A stretch of DNA of 64,000 nt from Rehmannia glutinosa (taxonomy: Eukaryota > Streptophyta > Magnoliopsida > Lamiales > Orobanchaceae), in contig CM071930.1 in assembly GCA_016081115.2 (NCBI GenBank), positions 10,273,419 to 10,337,418 of the forward strand, read 5' to 3'. The position numbers and the translations under genes were made by a program. How positions within the stretch are numbered: the first letter of the stretch is position 1; every line of letters begins with the position of its first letter. The notes under the pieces were generated by a model, which worked only from the letters and a program-made list of their open reading frames with translations, had not been told where the DNA came from and searched no databases. Shown here piece after piece: positions 9,746-21,696 of the stretch.

Positions 9746-11174
9746 ATGGCTACGAACGAGAGCTATCTTCCAACCGGTGCTTCATTCAATAGACCGCCTC
9801 TCTTCGACTCCAACAATTATGCACTTTGGAAAAATAGAATGGAGTGCTTCTTACAAGGTTGCGGGTTCGATATTTAGAACATGGTTATTAACAGAGTATA
9901 TATTCCAATGAAGAAAAAGAAGGATGGAACTCAAATCCCCAAAGGCCTCAAGGAGTTAAATGATGAAGACAAGAAAATATTCTCCTTACACGGTAAAGCT
10001 CTTAACATCCTTCATTGTTCTCTTACTTCTATGGAGTATAATCACATTCGAGGAATGCGGTCGGCACATGAAATATGGGAAAAATTAGAAACCATCTATG
10101 AACGCACCAAGAAAGTTAAACAAGCTAGAAAAACAATGCTTGTTAAAGATTTATCTCGAGGGTGAAGGGATTTCAAAATGGTAGAAAGGCTAGACAACAT
10201 TGCTAATGGAAGCTCAAAATTTAGAAACTCTAAATTTTGATGAGCTTATTAGAAATCTTATCATCTATAAAGTATATGCAAATGAAATGAGTAATTCAAA
10301 AGCATTCACTTCTCAACCAGATATTATACCAAATCCAACAACTTGGGATGAGTTTCTTGCAATATCCGATGATGAGGAAGCCGAGCAATGTCTAATGGGC
10401 ATCAAAGAAGACAATGAGGTACGTTCTAACTCTTCTATTTCTTTTAGTAATGAATTGCAAAATGATTATGATGAATTGAAAAATGATTTTGATGAGCTTC
10501 AAAATGAATTCCAAAGCTTGCTCTTTAAATATAAAAATTTGAGAAAAGAATTCAACAATTTGAAAAATGAAAAGGATAGTTTACTTATTTCATGTGAATC
10601 ATTTTCTTGTGCTCACACTACTACACTTGATAAGGTTAGAAACCTTGAAAAAGAAAATGAATCTCTAGTTAAAGATATTAATTGCATGACAGAGGATATG
10701 TTAAAATTCAACTTGAGTACCGACAAAATGACTAAAATTCTTGATGTTCAACAGTTTGATCATGTGAAACAAGGACTTGGTTATAAGCCTAATGCTATCA
10801 ATGATATGAAAAAGAACCAAGTATCTATGCATGTTAATCACTATGCTTCTAGAACTATTACATGTTTTTATTGTGGTAAAAGTGGTCACACGGCAAATAC
10901 TTGTCAAGCTAGAAATAGCTCAAAGTATTATTAGAGACCTAAAAGTCTCAATGCTAATCCCAAAGGACCCAAACACTTGAGGGTACCACAGGAAAATTTC
11001 ATGATAGGTACTTGGCGCAACAAAAATCAGAGGAAATTCAAATTGTCAAATCGACAACAAATGTTTGCGCCACTTGATCAAAGGAGAAGACATTATCAAC
11101 AAAATCAATTTCCAAGAAGAAGGTATAATCAACAATGGGAAGGACACAACCCTTGGCAATGGCGAAATAGGTAA
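9746..11174 (+). pseudogene. Copia element 1 gag (broken)
   Basis: The start MATNESYLPTGASFNRPPLF and NYALWKNRMECFLQGCGFDI are typical of the copia gag N-terminus. TAG replaces TGG after GFDI, and another stop and a deletion follow SRG near 10165. The 10200-10934 frame runs through an Asn/Glu-rich coiled coil (NELQNDYDELKNDFDELQNE) to a zinc knuckle CFYCGKSGHTANTC (10863-10904; C-X2-C-X4-H-X4-C). A TAG at 10932 and then a basic Q/R/W tail (FPRRRYNQQWEGHNPWQW) end the gag part. No pol follows, so the element depended on relatives. Confidence 0.82.
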
Positions 11175-11194
11175 CCCTTATCCTCTTCTTGAAT

Positions 11195-12163
11195 TATGTA
11201 TTTTATAATTTTTGCACATTTTTATTCTTGTCTTGATTGTCTTAATTCCTTTTTAAAAATATTTCTTAAAAGTGAGGTCTCAACTATATACTCTCGGTTT
11301 TTCAAAATTAAAAAGGAGACCTTGAATAGATTTTCAATAAGCACATGTTTTATCGAACTTTTGTTGATTCCTACAAGAAGCATTGTATGTGCTACTTGTC
11401 CAACTTCTATGTTGTTTTATATCAATATTGTCTATATTATCCGATATTACTATGCTCTTGTGCAAGATGTTTTGTCAAGATTTTGCAGGAAATATTTTGT
11501 TATTAAAGAACAAATGATCGTAGATTTATCCATGGCTATCTACATCAAGATTTTTCAAGTTTCAGAAAGGCATATTGGTTGAAAAACAAATCGAGATAGG
11601 TTCATCAACTTTTGTTACTCTAATAGACTCGATATTCTTCATGTCTTATGCCCATGTGCTCGATTTAAAAGCAATCCCAAAAGAGTCTCAATTAAGTGCC
11701 GTTAAAAAGGATTTTTCAATATTTGAAAGGCACTCTTTTTATCCAATGATTGATAACGTTCCTATTTCTTGAAATAAAATGTTCGGTATAAGCTGTGATT
11801 GAAACGTGATATAAGCTCATTAGCTCAAAGAAGCTAGAAAAAGCTATAAGTTGTGATTGAAAAAGCCATAAACTGTGAATAAAACTTAGTCCAATGGATG
11901 TACCATGGGCTTTTATACATGTCTAATGATATTTTTTGACAGGGGGAGCTTCTAAGCTCATCTTATTTGAGCTCATATTGTAAAAGCTAAACTTTTAGCT
12001 TTTTAGTTGTTTGCTTATCTGCTTACTCTTATTGTGCATGTTTATAGGGGGAGCTTTGTTAAAAATGCTTTTATAAAATCCTTGCTCCTACACATGTGAT
12101 TTAAAACGTTTTGTCGTTTTGTTTTAAAAATAATCTCCTAAAATTGTTTTGGTTTGTAATCAT
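11195..12163. other. Noncoding internal region of copia element 1
   Basis: It holds a roughly 180-bp module (11565-11750; GAAAGGCATATTGG ... GAAAGGCACTC) also found twice in element 2, and AGCTTATAAGCTC-type palindromes (11800-12050). I see no coding sequence in it. Confidence 0.6.
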
Positions 12164-12176
12164 CAAAAAGGGAGAG
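12164..12176 (+). other. Polypurine tract of copia element 1
   Basis: CAAAAAGGGAGAG directly precedes the 3' LTR, matching AAAAAGGGGGAGAT at the same place in element 2. It primes plus-strand synthesis in such elements. Confidence 0.75.
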
Positions 12177-13593
12177 TTAGTGGGTTTTTATACCAAAACA
12201 ATGTTTCCTATTGTTGTCAAAATACTCCAAATTGGTTATAAATTATATTCCGGAGTATTTCTTGAAAGATTGTTTTCGACTTTTCAAACAATTCGTTTCG
12301 AGCGATATTAAAAGTGATTTCCATGTTTTAAAGTGTTTTTAACAATTATCGAATACCTTCAAGGTAAAACGGCGCTCGAAAAATAAAATCGGAGAATTTT
12401 GACGGTCCGAAACCCCTGGAACAGGTCGACCGGTGCCTGATCGATGTTATCAAAGTTTATCTCGCAAAAATTCTCCAGGGATGGGTCGACCCCTCCGGTC
12501 AACCGGTCGACCGCCCGGTCGACCACATGGGTTGACCCAACGGACATGTCTCCCCTGCCTCTCTGTTTCAAGTTTCCTTCATTTTGTTTTCGAGCTAGGA
12601 CATGTCGACCATTTGGTCGATTGGTTGACCAGTGTGGTCGACCGGTCGTCCCCCCTGGGAGACCTGTGTGGGACTCAACTGCAACGGACTTATTTTCAAA
12701 TCTTTGTATTGATCGACCGGTTGACCCACAGGTTGACCAGTTCAAAATCAGAAGATTCTTGAGCTTGTGGGAGACAACTTTTCCTGATTTTATGGGGTTG
12801 ATTTATAACAGCTATATTCTTGTTTTAACTTGTATTTCTTTTCAGATTTCACTCTCCAAGAGGAGCCTATCTATGTTCAATACCTCTCCTATAAATAGAG
12901 GAAGATTTGGAGCAACAAATACAAGACAATATACTACAACATAACAAAAGACATATCAAGCAAATATTTTGTTCTTCACTTTCACATTCTTGTTGTAATA
13001 GCCTAAGTATTTCACTTTCACATCTTGAGACCTAGGCTTGATTCTTGATTACACTTGCACTTCAAAGTTGTATAATTCATTATCGAGTTGTAATCTTGAT
13101 TTTATGTTCATCATTCAAACACAAGATATCCTTGTGAGTGTTCTTGTGGTAAGAGCACACTTGGGTGATCTTAGGTGTTGAAGAGTGTGGTACTCTTCAT
13201 AGGTGTAAGAAGATTGTGGTAATCTTCTTGTGGAAGAGTTTGGTGCTCTTCGAGGTGGAAAAGTTTGGTGCTCTTCGAGGTGTTGAAGAGTTTGTTGCTC
13301 TTCATTAGTGTCGTTGTAACAAGAGTGTGGTACTCTTCAAGGTGAAGTTGTAATAATTTTGATAATTATTAATAAAATTCTTTTTTTTCGAAACCCATCC
13401 CGGATATACTGTGGGGTGGTAGAGCACGTAGTCCCTAGGTGGTGTGAAGCTCTATAAATCGACGTGTGTTGTTTATTTTCCCGCACTTACATTCTTGCTT
13501 CCATCTTCACATTCGAAAAAGAGGGCAAAACTCGGAAAATCGGCATAATCTATTCACCCCTCCTCTAGATTATCGTAGCGACTTGGACCAACA
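12177..13593 (+). repeat. 3' LTR of copia element 1 (start truncated)
   Basis: Aligns to 8194-9681 from GGGTTTTTATACC onward and ends TTGGACCAACA. It has lost about 45 bp at the 5' edge plus some internal repeats. TATA at about 12887-12900. Confidence 0.85.
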
Positions 13594-14187
13594 ATTATGA
13601 GATCCGTTTTTCAATTAAAATAAGTATTATTAATTGAATATAATAAATTTAAATATTAATTCTATATAATTATTAAGAAATAGCCTGAGACCAAATAACA
13701 ACTATACAAATTGATGTCCAATAGACCGAATACATAATTTTTAAAACCCATTACAAAATATAAATAATAAGTAAATACTTCTTATATTTTTCATTTATTA
13801 TGTTTTGTTATTTATATATGCAATATAGGTGTCAAACTAAAGATCCTAAAAAATGATAAATTTGATATATTATATGTCAAAAACGGACCAAAAATAAAAA
13901 TGTTATTACTTTTTGTTTAAAAAAAAGATAAAAGGTAAATATAATAATTAACACTATATACACAAATTCGGAAAGTTAATTTTATATAATTCTATTTTTT
14001 ATATCATTTTAAAAAGTGATTACTTATAGAAAGTTGACTACCAAATATAATAAAATAACTAATATTTTTCATTGCTTATCTTTACACATATTTTTATTAC
14101 TTTTTATAGTAACCGCAAAAGGGCGGAAAAAATTACAACTTACTATTTCCAACGACTTCTCTTTATATATATATATATATATATAGA
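13594..14187. other. AT-rich Helitron interior (right part)
   Basis: AT-rich, no coding sequence; ends in a (TA)n run at 14164-14185 that belongs to the Helitron 5' terminus. Confidence 0.5.
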
Positions 14188-14372
14188 TTTTGTGATTGAA
14201 ATAATAAACACAAATATTGTGATAAAAATATCATTCATATAAAAGGTTCAACCCCAAAATATCTCTTCCCGGGAAAATACATACAAGCATAATAAAAATG
14301 TTCTCACTCTTACAACATCAATAGATTTGCATGAAATATTTAAAAATTAATTTAAAACATAGATATCATTGC

Positions 14373-14860
14373 TTAAATATTTCCATCACCAATTAACTGA
14401 TCAATCCTTCCTTCTTGATGTTCAAAGAAATCAACAACATCCAGATTTGTAATATCCACATTCCGGTCATCAAAATTATTATCTTCAAGATGATTAGAAG
14501 CGAAATTTGCCTCAGTATTTTTATATTTCTTGTGAAGAGATGCTTGATAAAGTTCCACTAAATGTTTTGTTGTACGATAGATACGTGACCAATGACCTTT
14601 CATTCCACACCGATAACATTTATCTTCACTCGCCTTCGGATTTATCAGTTTCTCTTTCCTTTCTTGTCATTTCTGATCCACTTCTGATGGTTATTTGTAT
14701 TTTTATTATTCTGACTACCACGATTATATGGTGTATGTTTTCCACGACCGCAACCACGTCCTCTCCCGCGACCTCAAAAATTATTAGAATTTTGAGCTCT
14801 AGTCGCATTCACTTCAAGGAATGGAGTAGAACCAGTAGGTTGTGATTCATATTTTTTTTT
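14373..14860 (-). pseudogene. Ty1/copia gag C-terminus with damaged zinc knuckle
   Basis: Minus-strand frames read an RG-rich stretch (GRGRGRGCGRGKH, about 14740-14785), then CYRCGMKGHWSRIY, where the last Cys of a C-X2-C-X4-H-X4-C knuckle is Tyr. The ORF then continues LVELYQASLHKKYKN and ends with LDVVDFFEHQEGRIDQLIGD. This tail is typical of the copia group whose pol is at 5494-6521, so both are parts of one element split by the Helitron. Stops and frameshifts are present between the RG region and the knuckle. Confidence 0.78.
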
Positions 14861-14892
14861 TTTTATCAATAACTCATTATTTTGTTCGGCCA

Positions 14893-15067
14893 CAAGGAGC
14901 ATGAAATCTCCGCCTAGCCCCGATTAATCCCCGCCTAGGCGTTAGGTCGCCCTCGTCCGCCTACGATTTTTTTTCCGATTAGGCCTGCCTAACCCGCCCA
15001 GGTCCAGCCTAACCCCGCCTAGGCTCCAGCCTACCGCGTAGCTAGCGCCCAACGCTTTTTACAACAT

Positions 15068-15069
<2 letters not shown>
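14893..15069. mobile_element. Degenerate hAT-type MITE (GCCTAGGCG-rich)
   Basis: Begins CAAGGAGCATGAAATCTC and ends GCTTTTTACAACATTG, matching the ends of the hAT MITE at 46235-46472, with CCGCCTAGGCG repeats in the interior. No target duplication is left, since the right edge runs into (TA)n. Confidence 0.6.
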
Positions 15070-15100
<31 letters not shown>

Positions 15101-15299
15101 TAGCTTAAAAGTTCAATTGTTACACATCTCAATCAATTATTAAACTTTTGAACATATACTAAAGTCCACAACTACTCCATGACAATTTGTCACAACATGG
15201 TAGAATATATTGTTATGTTAGAATATTAGTAATTACTTCTACCAATATCATATTAATTAAAATTATAATAAATAATAAAATAATAGTCCTTCCACCAAC

Positions 15300-16767
15300 T
15301 GTTTGATAAATGATTTTATCATGATTTTGATGATTTTGTTTTTATACCAAAACAATATTTTTAAAGGTTGTCCAAATACTCCTAAATGATTTAAAATGGT
15401 TTTAATATTTTCCGGAGTATTTCTACAAGTTTATTTTCGATATAAATTGGACAACACTTTTGATGATTTTGTGTTAATGTGTTTTTACACCAAAACAATG
15501 GTTCTAAAATATTGTCCTAATACTCCCGATCGGTCTAAAATATTTTTACTATTTTTTGGAGTATTTCTTGAAGTTTATTTTCGATATAAAATTGGACAAT
15601 ACTTTTGTTTTGAGGCCAATCGGTCGCCCTATAGGGCATCCCGTACCTGAAAATTGTGAAAAACATGAATAAGCTATTTGCTTTGAAAAAGGGTGGTTGA
15701 CGGTCAACATGGTGGTAGATCGGTCGCGGTCGGCCGGTGACCTGCACTGGAGCATTTTCTCAAAGCGAACTTTCTGGACTCGTTTTTGGTTCTCGCTTTC
15801 GGCCGGACATAGGGTCGACCGATCGGACCCCGTCGACCAAGTCGCCTGTGTAAATGTGTTTTCTCATTTTCAAACGTCTATTTGTCTTGACCAACGGTCG
15901 CCCTAATGTTTGACAAAAAAATTCTAACCGTTGTGCAAAAGACGACTTTTCCCTAAATTGTGGGATTGATTTCTAACAGCTATAATCTTGATTTTAATTG
16001 CAATTTTTGTAGATATCGATTCCAAGAGGAGCCTATCAAGTATCAATCATCTCCTATATATAGAAAGATTTGAAGCACAACAATATGAGAGAAAACTACA
16101 ACACAACAAGATACACTCAAGAATACACTTGTGCTTACATTGTCATATTTCTTGTTGTAATTTGCCTAGCTATTCACTTTCACATTCTTGAGGTCTAGGC
16201 TATTCTTGATTACACTTGCACTCTATTGTATTATCAATTATCAAGTTGTAATCTTGAATTTGGGTAATCATTCAACACAAGATATCCTTGTGAGTGTTCT
16301 TGTGGTAAGAACACACTTGGGTGATCTAGGTGATAGGTGTAAGAAGATTGTGGTAATCTTCTTGTTGAGGTGTTGAAGAGTGTGGTGCTCTTCAAGGGTG
16401 AAGATTGTGGTAATCTTCACAAGGTGCCGTTTGGAGATTGTGGTAATCTTCAAGTGAGATTGTGGTAATCTCAAAGGTGGTGTTGAAGAAGAGTGTGGTG
16501 CTCTTCAAGGTGTTGTAAGTTGAATTTGTATTAATTTTGGTAATTAATAAAATTCTTTTCTTTTCGAAATCCATCCCTGATATCTTTGGGGTGGTAGAGG
16601 ATTAGGCCCTAGGTGGGTTGAACCTCTTTAAATCGGCGTGTGTTGTTTACATTCCGCACCTTCATTATTTTGTTTGAGCATTCGATTGTTAAAAGAGGGC
16701 GTAATTGAAAAGATGGAGATAATCTATTCACCCCCCCTCTAGATTATCGTAGCCGCTTGGACTTACA
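15300..16767 (+). repeat. 5' LTR of copia element 2
   Basis: TGTTTGATAAATGATTTTAT to GCTTGGACTTACA. The first 300 bp is a tandem duplication (see findings). TATA box CCTATATATAG near 16051-16061; U5 hairpin array near 16310-16515. Confidence 0.9.
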
Positions 16768-16769
16768 AG

Positions 16770-16781
16770 TGGTATCGAGCC
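16770..16781 (+). other. Primer-binding site of copia element 2 (one base missing)
   Basis: Reads TGGTATCGAGCC where TGGTATCAGAGCC is expected: the A of CAG is missing. The same lesion type recurs elsewhere in the window. Confidence 0.8.
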
Positions 16782-16830
16782 AAACTCTTTGGCAAGCTCG
16801 TTTCACATCGCGAGTGAAGAGAAACGATCG

Positions 16831-18253
16831 ACGACTCTGAACGAAGCTCATCTATCCGCACTCCACCACCAAGCCACCACTATTTGATTCCAAGAATTTT
16901 ATATTTTGGAAAGAAAGAATGGAATGCTATTTACAAGGTTGCGGGTTCGATATTTGGAACACCGTCATCAACGGAGAATCCATTCCGATGAAAGATACAC
17001 CACACACCTCAAAAGGCTTCAAAAAGCTCAATGATGAAGAGAAGAAAATCATCTCCTTAAATGGTAAAGCTCTTAATATTTTACATTGTTCACTTACCAC
17101 TTTGGAATTTGATCATGTTGTAGGTATTCGGTCGGCACATGAAGTATGGCAAAATTAGAAGCCATCTATGAAGTATATGCAAATGAAAGGAGCAACTCAA
17201 AAGCATCTACTTCACAAATGGATACAACATCAAATTCAACAACATGGTATAAGCCTTCTACAACCTCCCATGATGAACAAGTTGAACAATGCCTCATGGG
17301 CATCGAAGAAGAAAACGAGGTAAGTTCTAAAACCATCTACTTCTTATGACAATGAATTGCAAAATGAATATAGTGACTTGCAAAATGATTATGATGAGCT
17401 ACAAGATGAATTCCAAAACTTACTTGTTAAATACAAAAATTTGAAAAAGGAATTCATTGTTTTAAAGAATGATAAGGATAGTTTATTTACTTCCTATGAA
17501 TCACTATCATGTACTCACACCACCACTCTTGACAAGGTTAGAAACCTTGAGAAAGAAAATAGTACTCTTGTTGAGGATATAAATTGCTTGAAAAATGATT
17601 TATCTAAATCCAACTTGAGTCGCCGATAAGATGACCAATATTGTTGATTGTTGTGATAATTCAAACTAGAACTTGATCATAAGCCTAAGGGTGTCAATCA
17701 CATGAAAAGGAATCAAGTCTCTAAAGACGTTGGTCATTATGCTCCTAGAATTATTACATGCTTTTATTGCGGTAAAAAGGGTCATACGGTAAATACTTGT
17801 CGGGCTAGAAATAGCTCCAATTATTGTTGGAGACCTAAAAGTCTCAAGACTAATCCCAAAGGACCCAAACACATAAGGGTACCACAAAACAATGTCATAT
17901 TAGGTACCGTGAAATAATGATCGAAGAAAAGTTATACGCGAAGAAGACATCAAATGACCGTTTCATTTGATCAAAGAAGGAGAAACTATTTTCGACAAAG
18001 CCAATTTCCAAGAAGAGGGTATAATCAAAAATGGGAAGAACACAATCCTTGGAAATGGCAAAGACATCATCAACAAGATGATTTTCAAAGAAGAAGAGAC
18101 TTTCAACAATGGGAAAGCAACAAACCTTGGAAATGGAGCAATCAAAGAAGTCATCATCAACAAAGTGACTTCTCGAGGGAAGATATCATCAACAATGGGA
18201 ACGACACAACCCATGGAAATGGCGTAATTGGTAACCCGTATCTCCCTATTTAA
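16831..18253 (+). pseudogene. Copia element 2 gag (broken)
   Basis: Homologous to the element 1 gag: RMECYLQGCGFDIWNTVING (stop-free here), NGKALNILHCSL, an internal deletion near 17158, a coiled coil (17357-17629) and the zinc knuckle CFYCGKKGHTVNTC at 17759-17800. The tail has three tandem modules of the type FPRRGYNQKWEEHNPWKW (17997-18222). The expected start Met is lost near 16831, and frameshifts occur near 17349, 17629 and 17917. Confidence 0.82.
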
Positions 18254-19149
18254 ATATGCATTTTATTTTGTTATTATGCATGCTTTTATTTGTGTCTTAA
18301 TTGCAAATGAGTTTTCAAATATTTATTTTTTAATTAAGGTCTTCAATATATACTTGTGCTTTTAAATATTTTTTGAAAAAGAAGACCTTATATGATGTTT
18401 TTAAAACTCTTGTGCATTTTTGTAGACTAAAGTGTGTTATCATCTTTTATGGATTTTTATGGCATGAGCTTACTTGTGATATCTCTTAGCCTACACTTTT
18501 ATCATTATGATTTGTGCTAGATTTGTTTTAAGAATTGTGTAGGATTTACATATTTTCACAAATGGCCATTTTCGTCATTATTTGTCAAGAAAGGCATAAA
18601 TTATCGAGGTACGTTTACTTGTGTTATTCTTACTCTTATAGACTCGATATATGTATTGCCATGTGCCTGTGTGCTTGTTTTTCATAGTATTTCATACAAG
18701 TGCCATTAAGAGGATTTTTAGATTTTTTGAAAGGCACTATTCGATATTTGATTGCACATATTTGCCGTATCAACTCTTGTTCAAATACTTCTTTTAAATA
18801 AGGTCTCAACTATATGCTTTCGGATTTTCAAATTTCAAAAGAGACGTTTTGTAGCTTTCTTAAGCTTATTTGAACTTGCATGATTTATTAGACTCTTGAT
18901 GATCTTCTAAATGCATAGTATGTGTTTATTGTTTCATGGTCTATATATATAGTGTCTATTTCTACTATGCTCTTATGCAAGATATTTTTGTGATTGATGA
19001 TTGAGGCATGTTTTTACACTTGGACTATTTTTTTCTTGCTTATATAAGCGATGCCGTAATGAGTTTGTTAAGTTGTGTAGATGAGAAATGAAGTACTCCA
19101 AATATTAGTTACCTCAAAATATTTGGATGTAAATGTTCTATTATGAACA
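18254..19149. other. Noncoding internal region of copia element 2
   Basis: AT-rich. Carries the first copy of the shared GAAAGGCA module (about 18588-18745). No gene seen. Confidence 0.5.
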
Positions 19150-19841
19150 CCTTAGATCAATTGGATGGCCTATGATGATAGTGATGAAGAAGACAAAAAG
19201 GGTATTCCTAACAAACTCGATGACCAAGGCAACATTGGTCGAACTAAAGCGAGGTTAGTAGCTCGAAGGTATTTTCAAGAAGAAGGTAATTAATTTTGTT
19301 GTAACATTTGCACTCATAGCACATTTAGTAGCTATTTGCATTTTGCTTGCCCATTCTTGTTTTAAAGAAAATTTCAAGCTTTACCAAATGGATGTTAAAT
19401 CCAACTTTCTAAATGGTTTTATTCAAGTAAAAGTCTATCCGGGGTTTAAAATTTTTCTAGGCCAAATGATTTTTATAAAAGGCCTTGTATGGTTTAAAAC
19501 AAGCACCCCATGTATGGTATGATAGACTTAGCTATTTTTGCTAAATGAGTTTACAAGAGGTAAGGTTGATATTATTCTCTTTGTTTGAGGAAAAGGGCAA
19601 GATTGTTTACTTGTGCATATTTATGAGAATATTTTTGGTACTACTAATGAATATTTGTGCAAGATATATTTTTAAGTTGATACTAGGTGAACTCGAGATG
19701 AGCTTGATGGGGGAGCTCAATTTATTGCTTGGACTTCAAATTATTCAATGCCAAGAAGATGGTTATATTTCAAAAGAACTCTTGAAGGAGTTAGACATTG
19801 AAGAAAGAAGAACTATCTCAACCTCTATGGCTAAAGATTGA
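19150..19841 (+). pseudogene. Degenerate copia RT fragment in element 2
   Basis: Short in-register landmarks remain: GNIGRTKARLVAR and YQMDVKSNFLNGFIQ-like text, then GLKQAP, and in the 19545-19841 frame the late RT motif LGELEMSLMGELNLLLGLQI. All are out of frame with one another and cut by stops. It shows the element once carried a Ty1/copia pol. Confidence 0.75.
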
Positions 19842-21680
19842 CAAAGGTTGAGAAAGGCATGTCGGTTGACAAATAAATTCGAGGTATGTTTTCTTGTATT
19901 ATTCCTATAGACTGGACATTCCATATGCCTTATGTCTATATGCTCGACTTCAAAAACTATCCTAACGAATCTCATTAAAGTGCCATTAAATGAAATTTTC
20001 AAATATTTGAAAAGCACTTCCTCTTATGACTTGTTGTATCCAAAGCTTTAAAACGTTCTTATTTTTTTTCGAGATAACAAATTCGGTATCTATTATACGG
20101 TTATTCGTATTCAAAATTTGGTTCTTCATAATCGAACTAAACATATTGAGATTCGATATATTTTTAAGGGATTGTGATTTTTAACAAAAACTTGAGATGT
20201 GTTTAATTCCGTCTCAAGGACAACTCGCGGACTTTTTGATCGTTAACCGCCGAGTATTTTACCTCATTTCGAGCTTGATTATGACATAATGTATATTGAA
20301 TGAGGTCTACGTTTGCATTTTGCACGTTTTAAAACTTAGGGGCGAAAAATCGGATTTTTGGATCAATTTCGATTTTCAAAACAGAAAAAACCAACCATCA
20401 GTGATCAAGGGCAAGGCCGACCCGTGCCGCCTCGTCGACCGATCGGTCGCCGCCTGGGCCGGACCGTCATACTGGACAATTTCTTGGTTAAAAATGATTC
20501 TGTTTCACAGACTTAGCCATTTTGGCTCTTTTGATTCATTTTTCGTCCCCTTTGCAATTTGCACACACATTTCACTTCAAATGTGTTTTGATGCATGAAT
20601 TATATATTTTGGGGATTATCTAGCTCGAGTATCATCATCATTGCTCGTCTTTACCAATAGAATGGTAAGAATTTCACTCTCTTTAACTCAATTGGGTTGA
20701 ATCCTTGAGTTTGTGATTTATATGTATTTTTCTTGATGCAATTCATATATTTTTGTGATGAGCTTATTGATTATTGATGAGTGACTTTTGTTAAAATTGC
20801 ATTTGGTGATGAAAAACTTGGCTTGATTTCATTTACAAGGGCTATATATATCTTTCTCAATTTTTGACGCCCGCCAAGTGTTCGATAAAACGTTTCAATG
20901 AAAAATTCATCACCTACATGATTCTCTCGATTTCAAAAGTCTTATACATTTATAGAGATCATGTTTTGCTTATCAAATGAGTTTTCATAAACCTCTACAA
21001 GTCGTATGATTCGACTTTTCCCTCCTATTTGGTTTATAAGCTTCAATGCTCAAATAGCTCGATACATCGGTTTAGTTGTGCTCTTTGATATGAATATATG
21101 ATGTATTTATCGTGCTAACATTCTTTTTGATGATTCCAAAGGGGGAGAAATAGGTTATAAGCTCTTTAGCTCAAAGAAGCTAAGAAAAGCTTAACGAAAA
21201 GAAGCTATAAGTTGCGGCTATTGAAAGTCATGTTGTGGCTATTGAAAGTCATAAGTTGTGGATCATATTTTGTCCACTCTTGGTATATTGTGGTTGTATA
21301 TGTTTCTTAGTCCATTAGTTGTAGTATGGACCTATATATGTTTCTAACGATGTCTCTTTGTGGGGAGCTTTTAAGTTTTGATACTTAAGCTCAATATTGA
21401 AAAGCTAAGCCTTTAGCTTTTGATTAAGTTGCTTCTATATAACTCTTGTTGTGCATGTTGATAGGGGGAGCATTTGCTATATGTGTTTGAATATCTCTAC
21501 TCCCATCATTGTGATTATATTGCGTGGAATGTTGTCGCTCACAACGGAAAGTTCCTTTTTACCGGTAAAATTGTTTTGTTTTCAAAATCGCCTCTTAAAA
21601 TTGTTTTGTTTTCAAAATCGCCTATTAAAATTGTTTTGTTTTCAAAATCGGCCTTGTCAAATTGTTTTGGTTTGTAATCA
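19842..21680. other. Noncoding internal region of copia element 2
   Basis: Contains the second GAAAGGCA module (19852-20030), AAGCTTTAAGCT palindromes (21150-21430), and three near-identical copies of 'AAATTGTTTTGTTTTCAAAATCGCC' (as 20-base core AATTGTTTTGTTTTCAAAAT) at 21567-21655 just before the polypurine tract. No gene seen. Confidence 0.6.
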
Positions 21681-21684
21681 TCAA

Positions 21685-21696
21685 AAAGGGGGAGAT
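21685..21696 (+). other. Polypurine tract of copia element 2
   Basis: AAAAAGGGGGAGAT immediately upstream of the 3' LTR start TGTTTGATAAATG. Confidence 0.88.

Larger units (their letters stand above)
8194..13593 (+). mobile_element. Copia-type LTR element 1, internally deleted (gag only)
   Basis: LTRs at 8194-9681 and 12177-13593, PBS at 9684-9695 and a purine-rich tract just before the 3' LTR. Flanks are ATTTT (8189-8193) and ATTAT (13594-13598), a 4/5 target-site match. The 2.5-kb internal part holds only a broken gag and noncoding modules shared with element 2 (15300-23178). No protease, integrase or RT is present. The 3' LTR lacks about 45 bp at its start. It lies inside the Helitron. 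Confidence 0.85.
7034..14187 (-). mobile_element. Nonautonomous Helitron, interrupted by a copia element
   Basis: Read on the minus strand, the 5' end is A|TCTATATATAT...AAAGAGAAGT and the 3' end is CCACGTGCATCGCAGGGG-AAAAAGA-CTAG|T. This is the A^T insertion site, the 5' TC, the near-terminal GTGCATCGCA hairpin and the 3' CTAG expected of plant Helitrons. Without the nested element 8194-13593 the Helitron is about 1.75 kb, AT-rich, and I see no Rep/helicase coding in it, so it is nonautonomous. It landed between gag (14373-14860) and pol (5494-6521) of the copia remnant. The 3' hairpin has two mismatches relative to a perfect stem. Confidence 0.6.
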
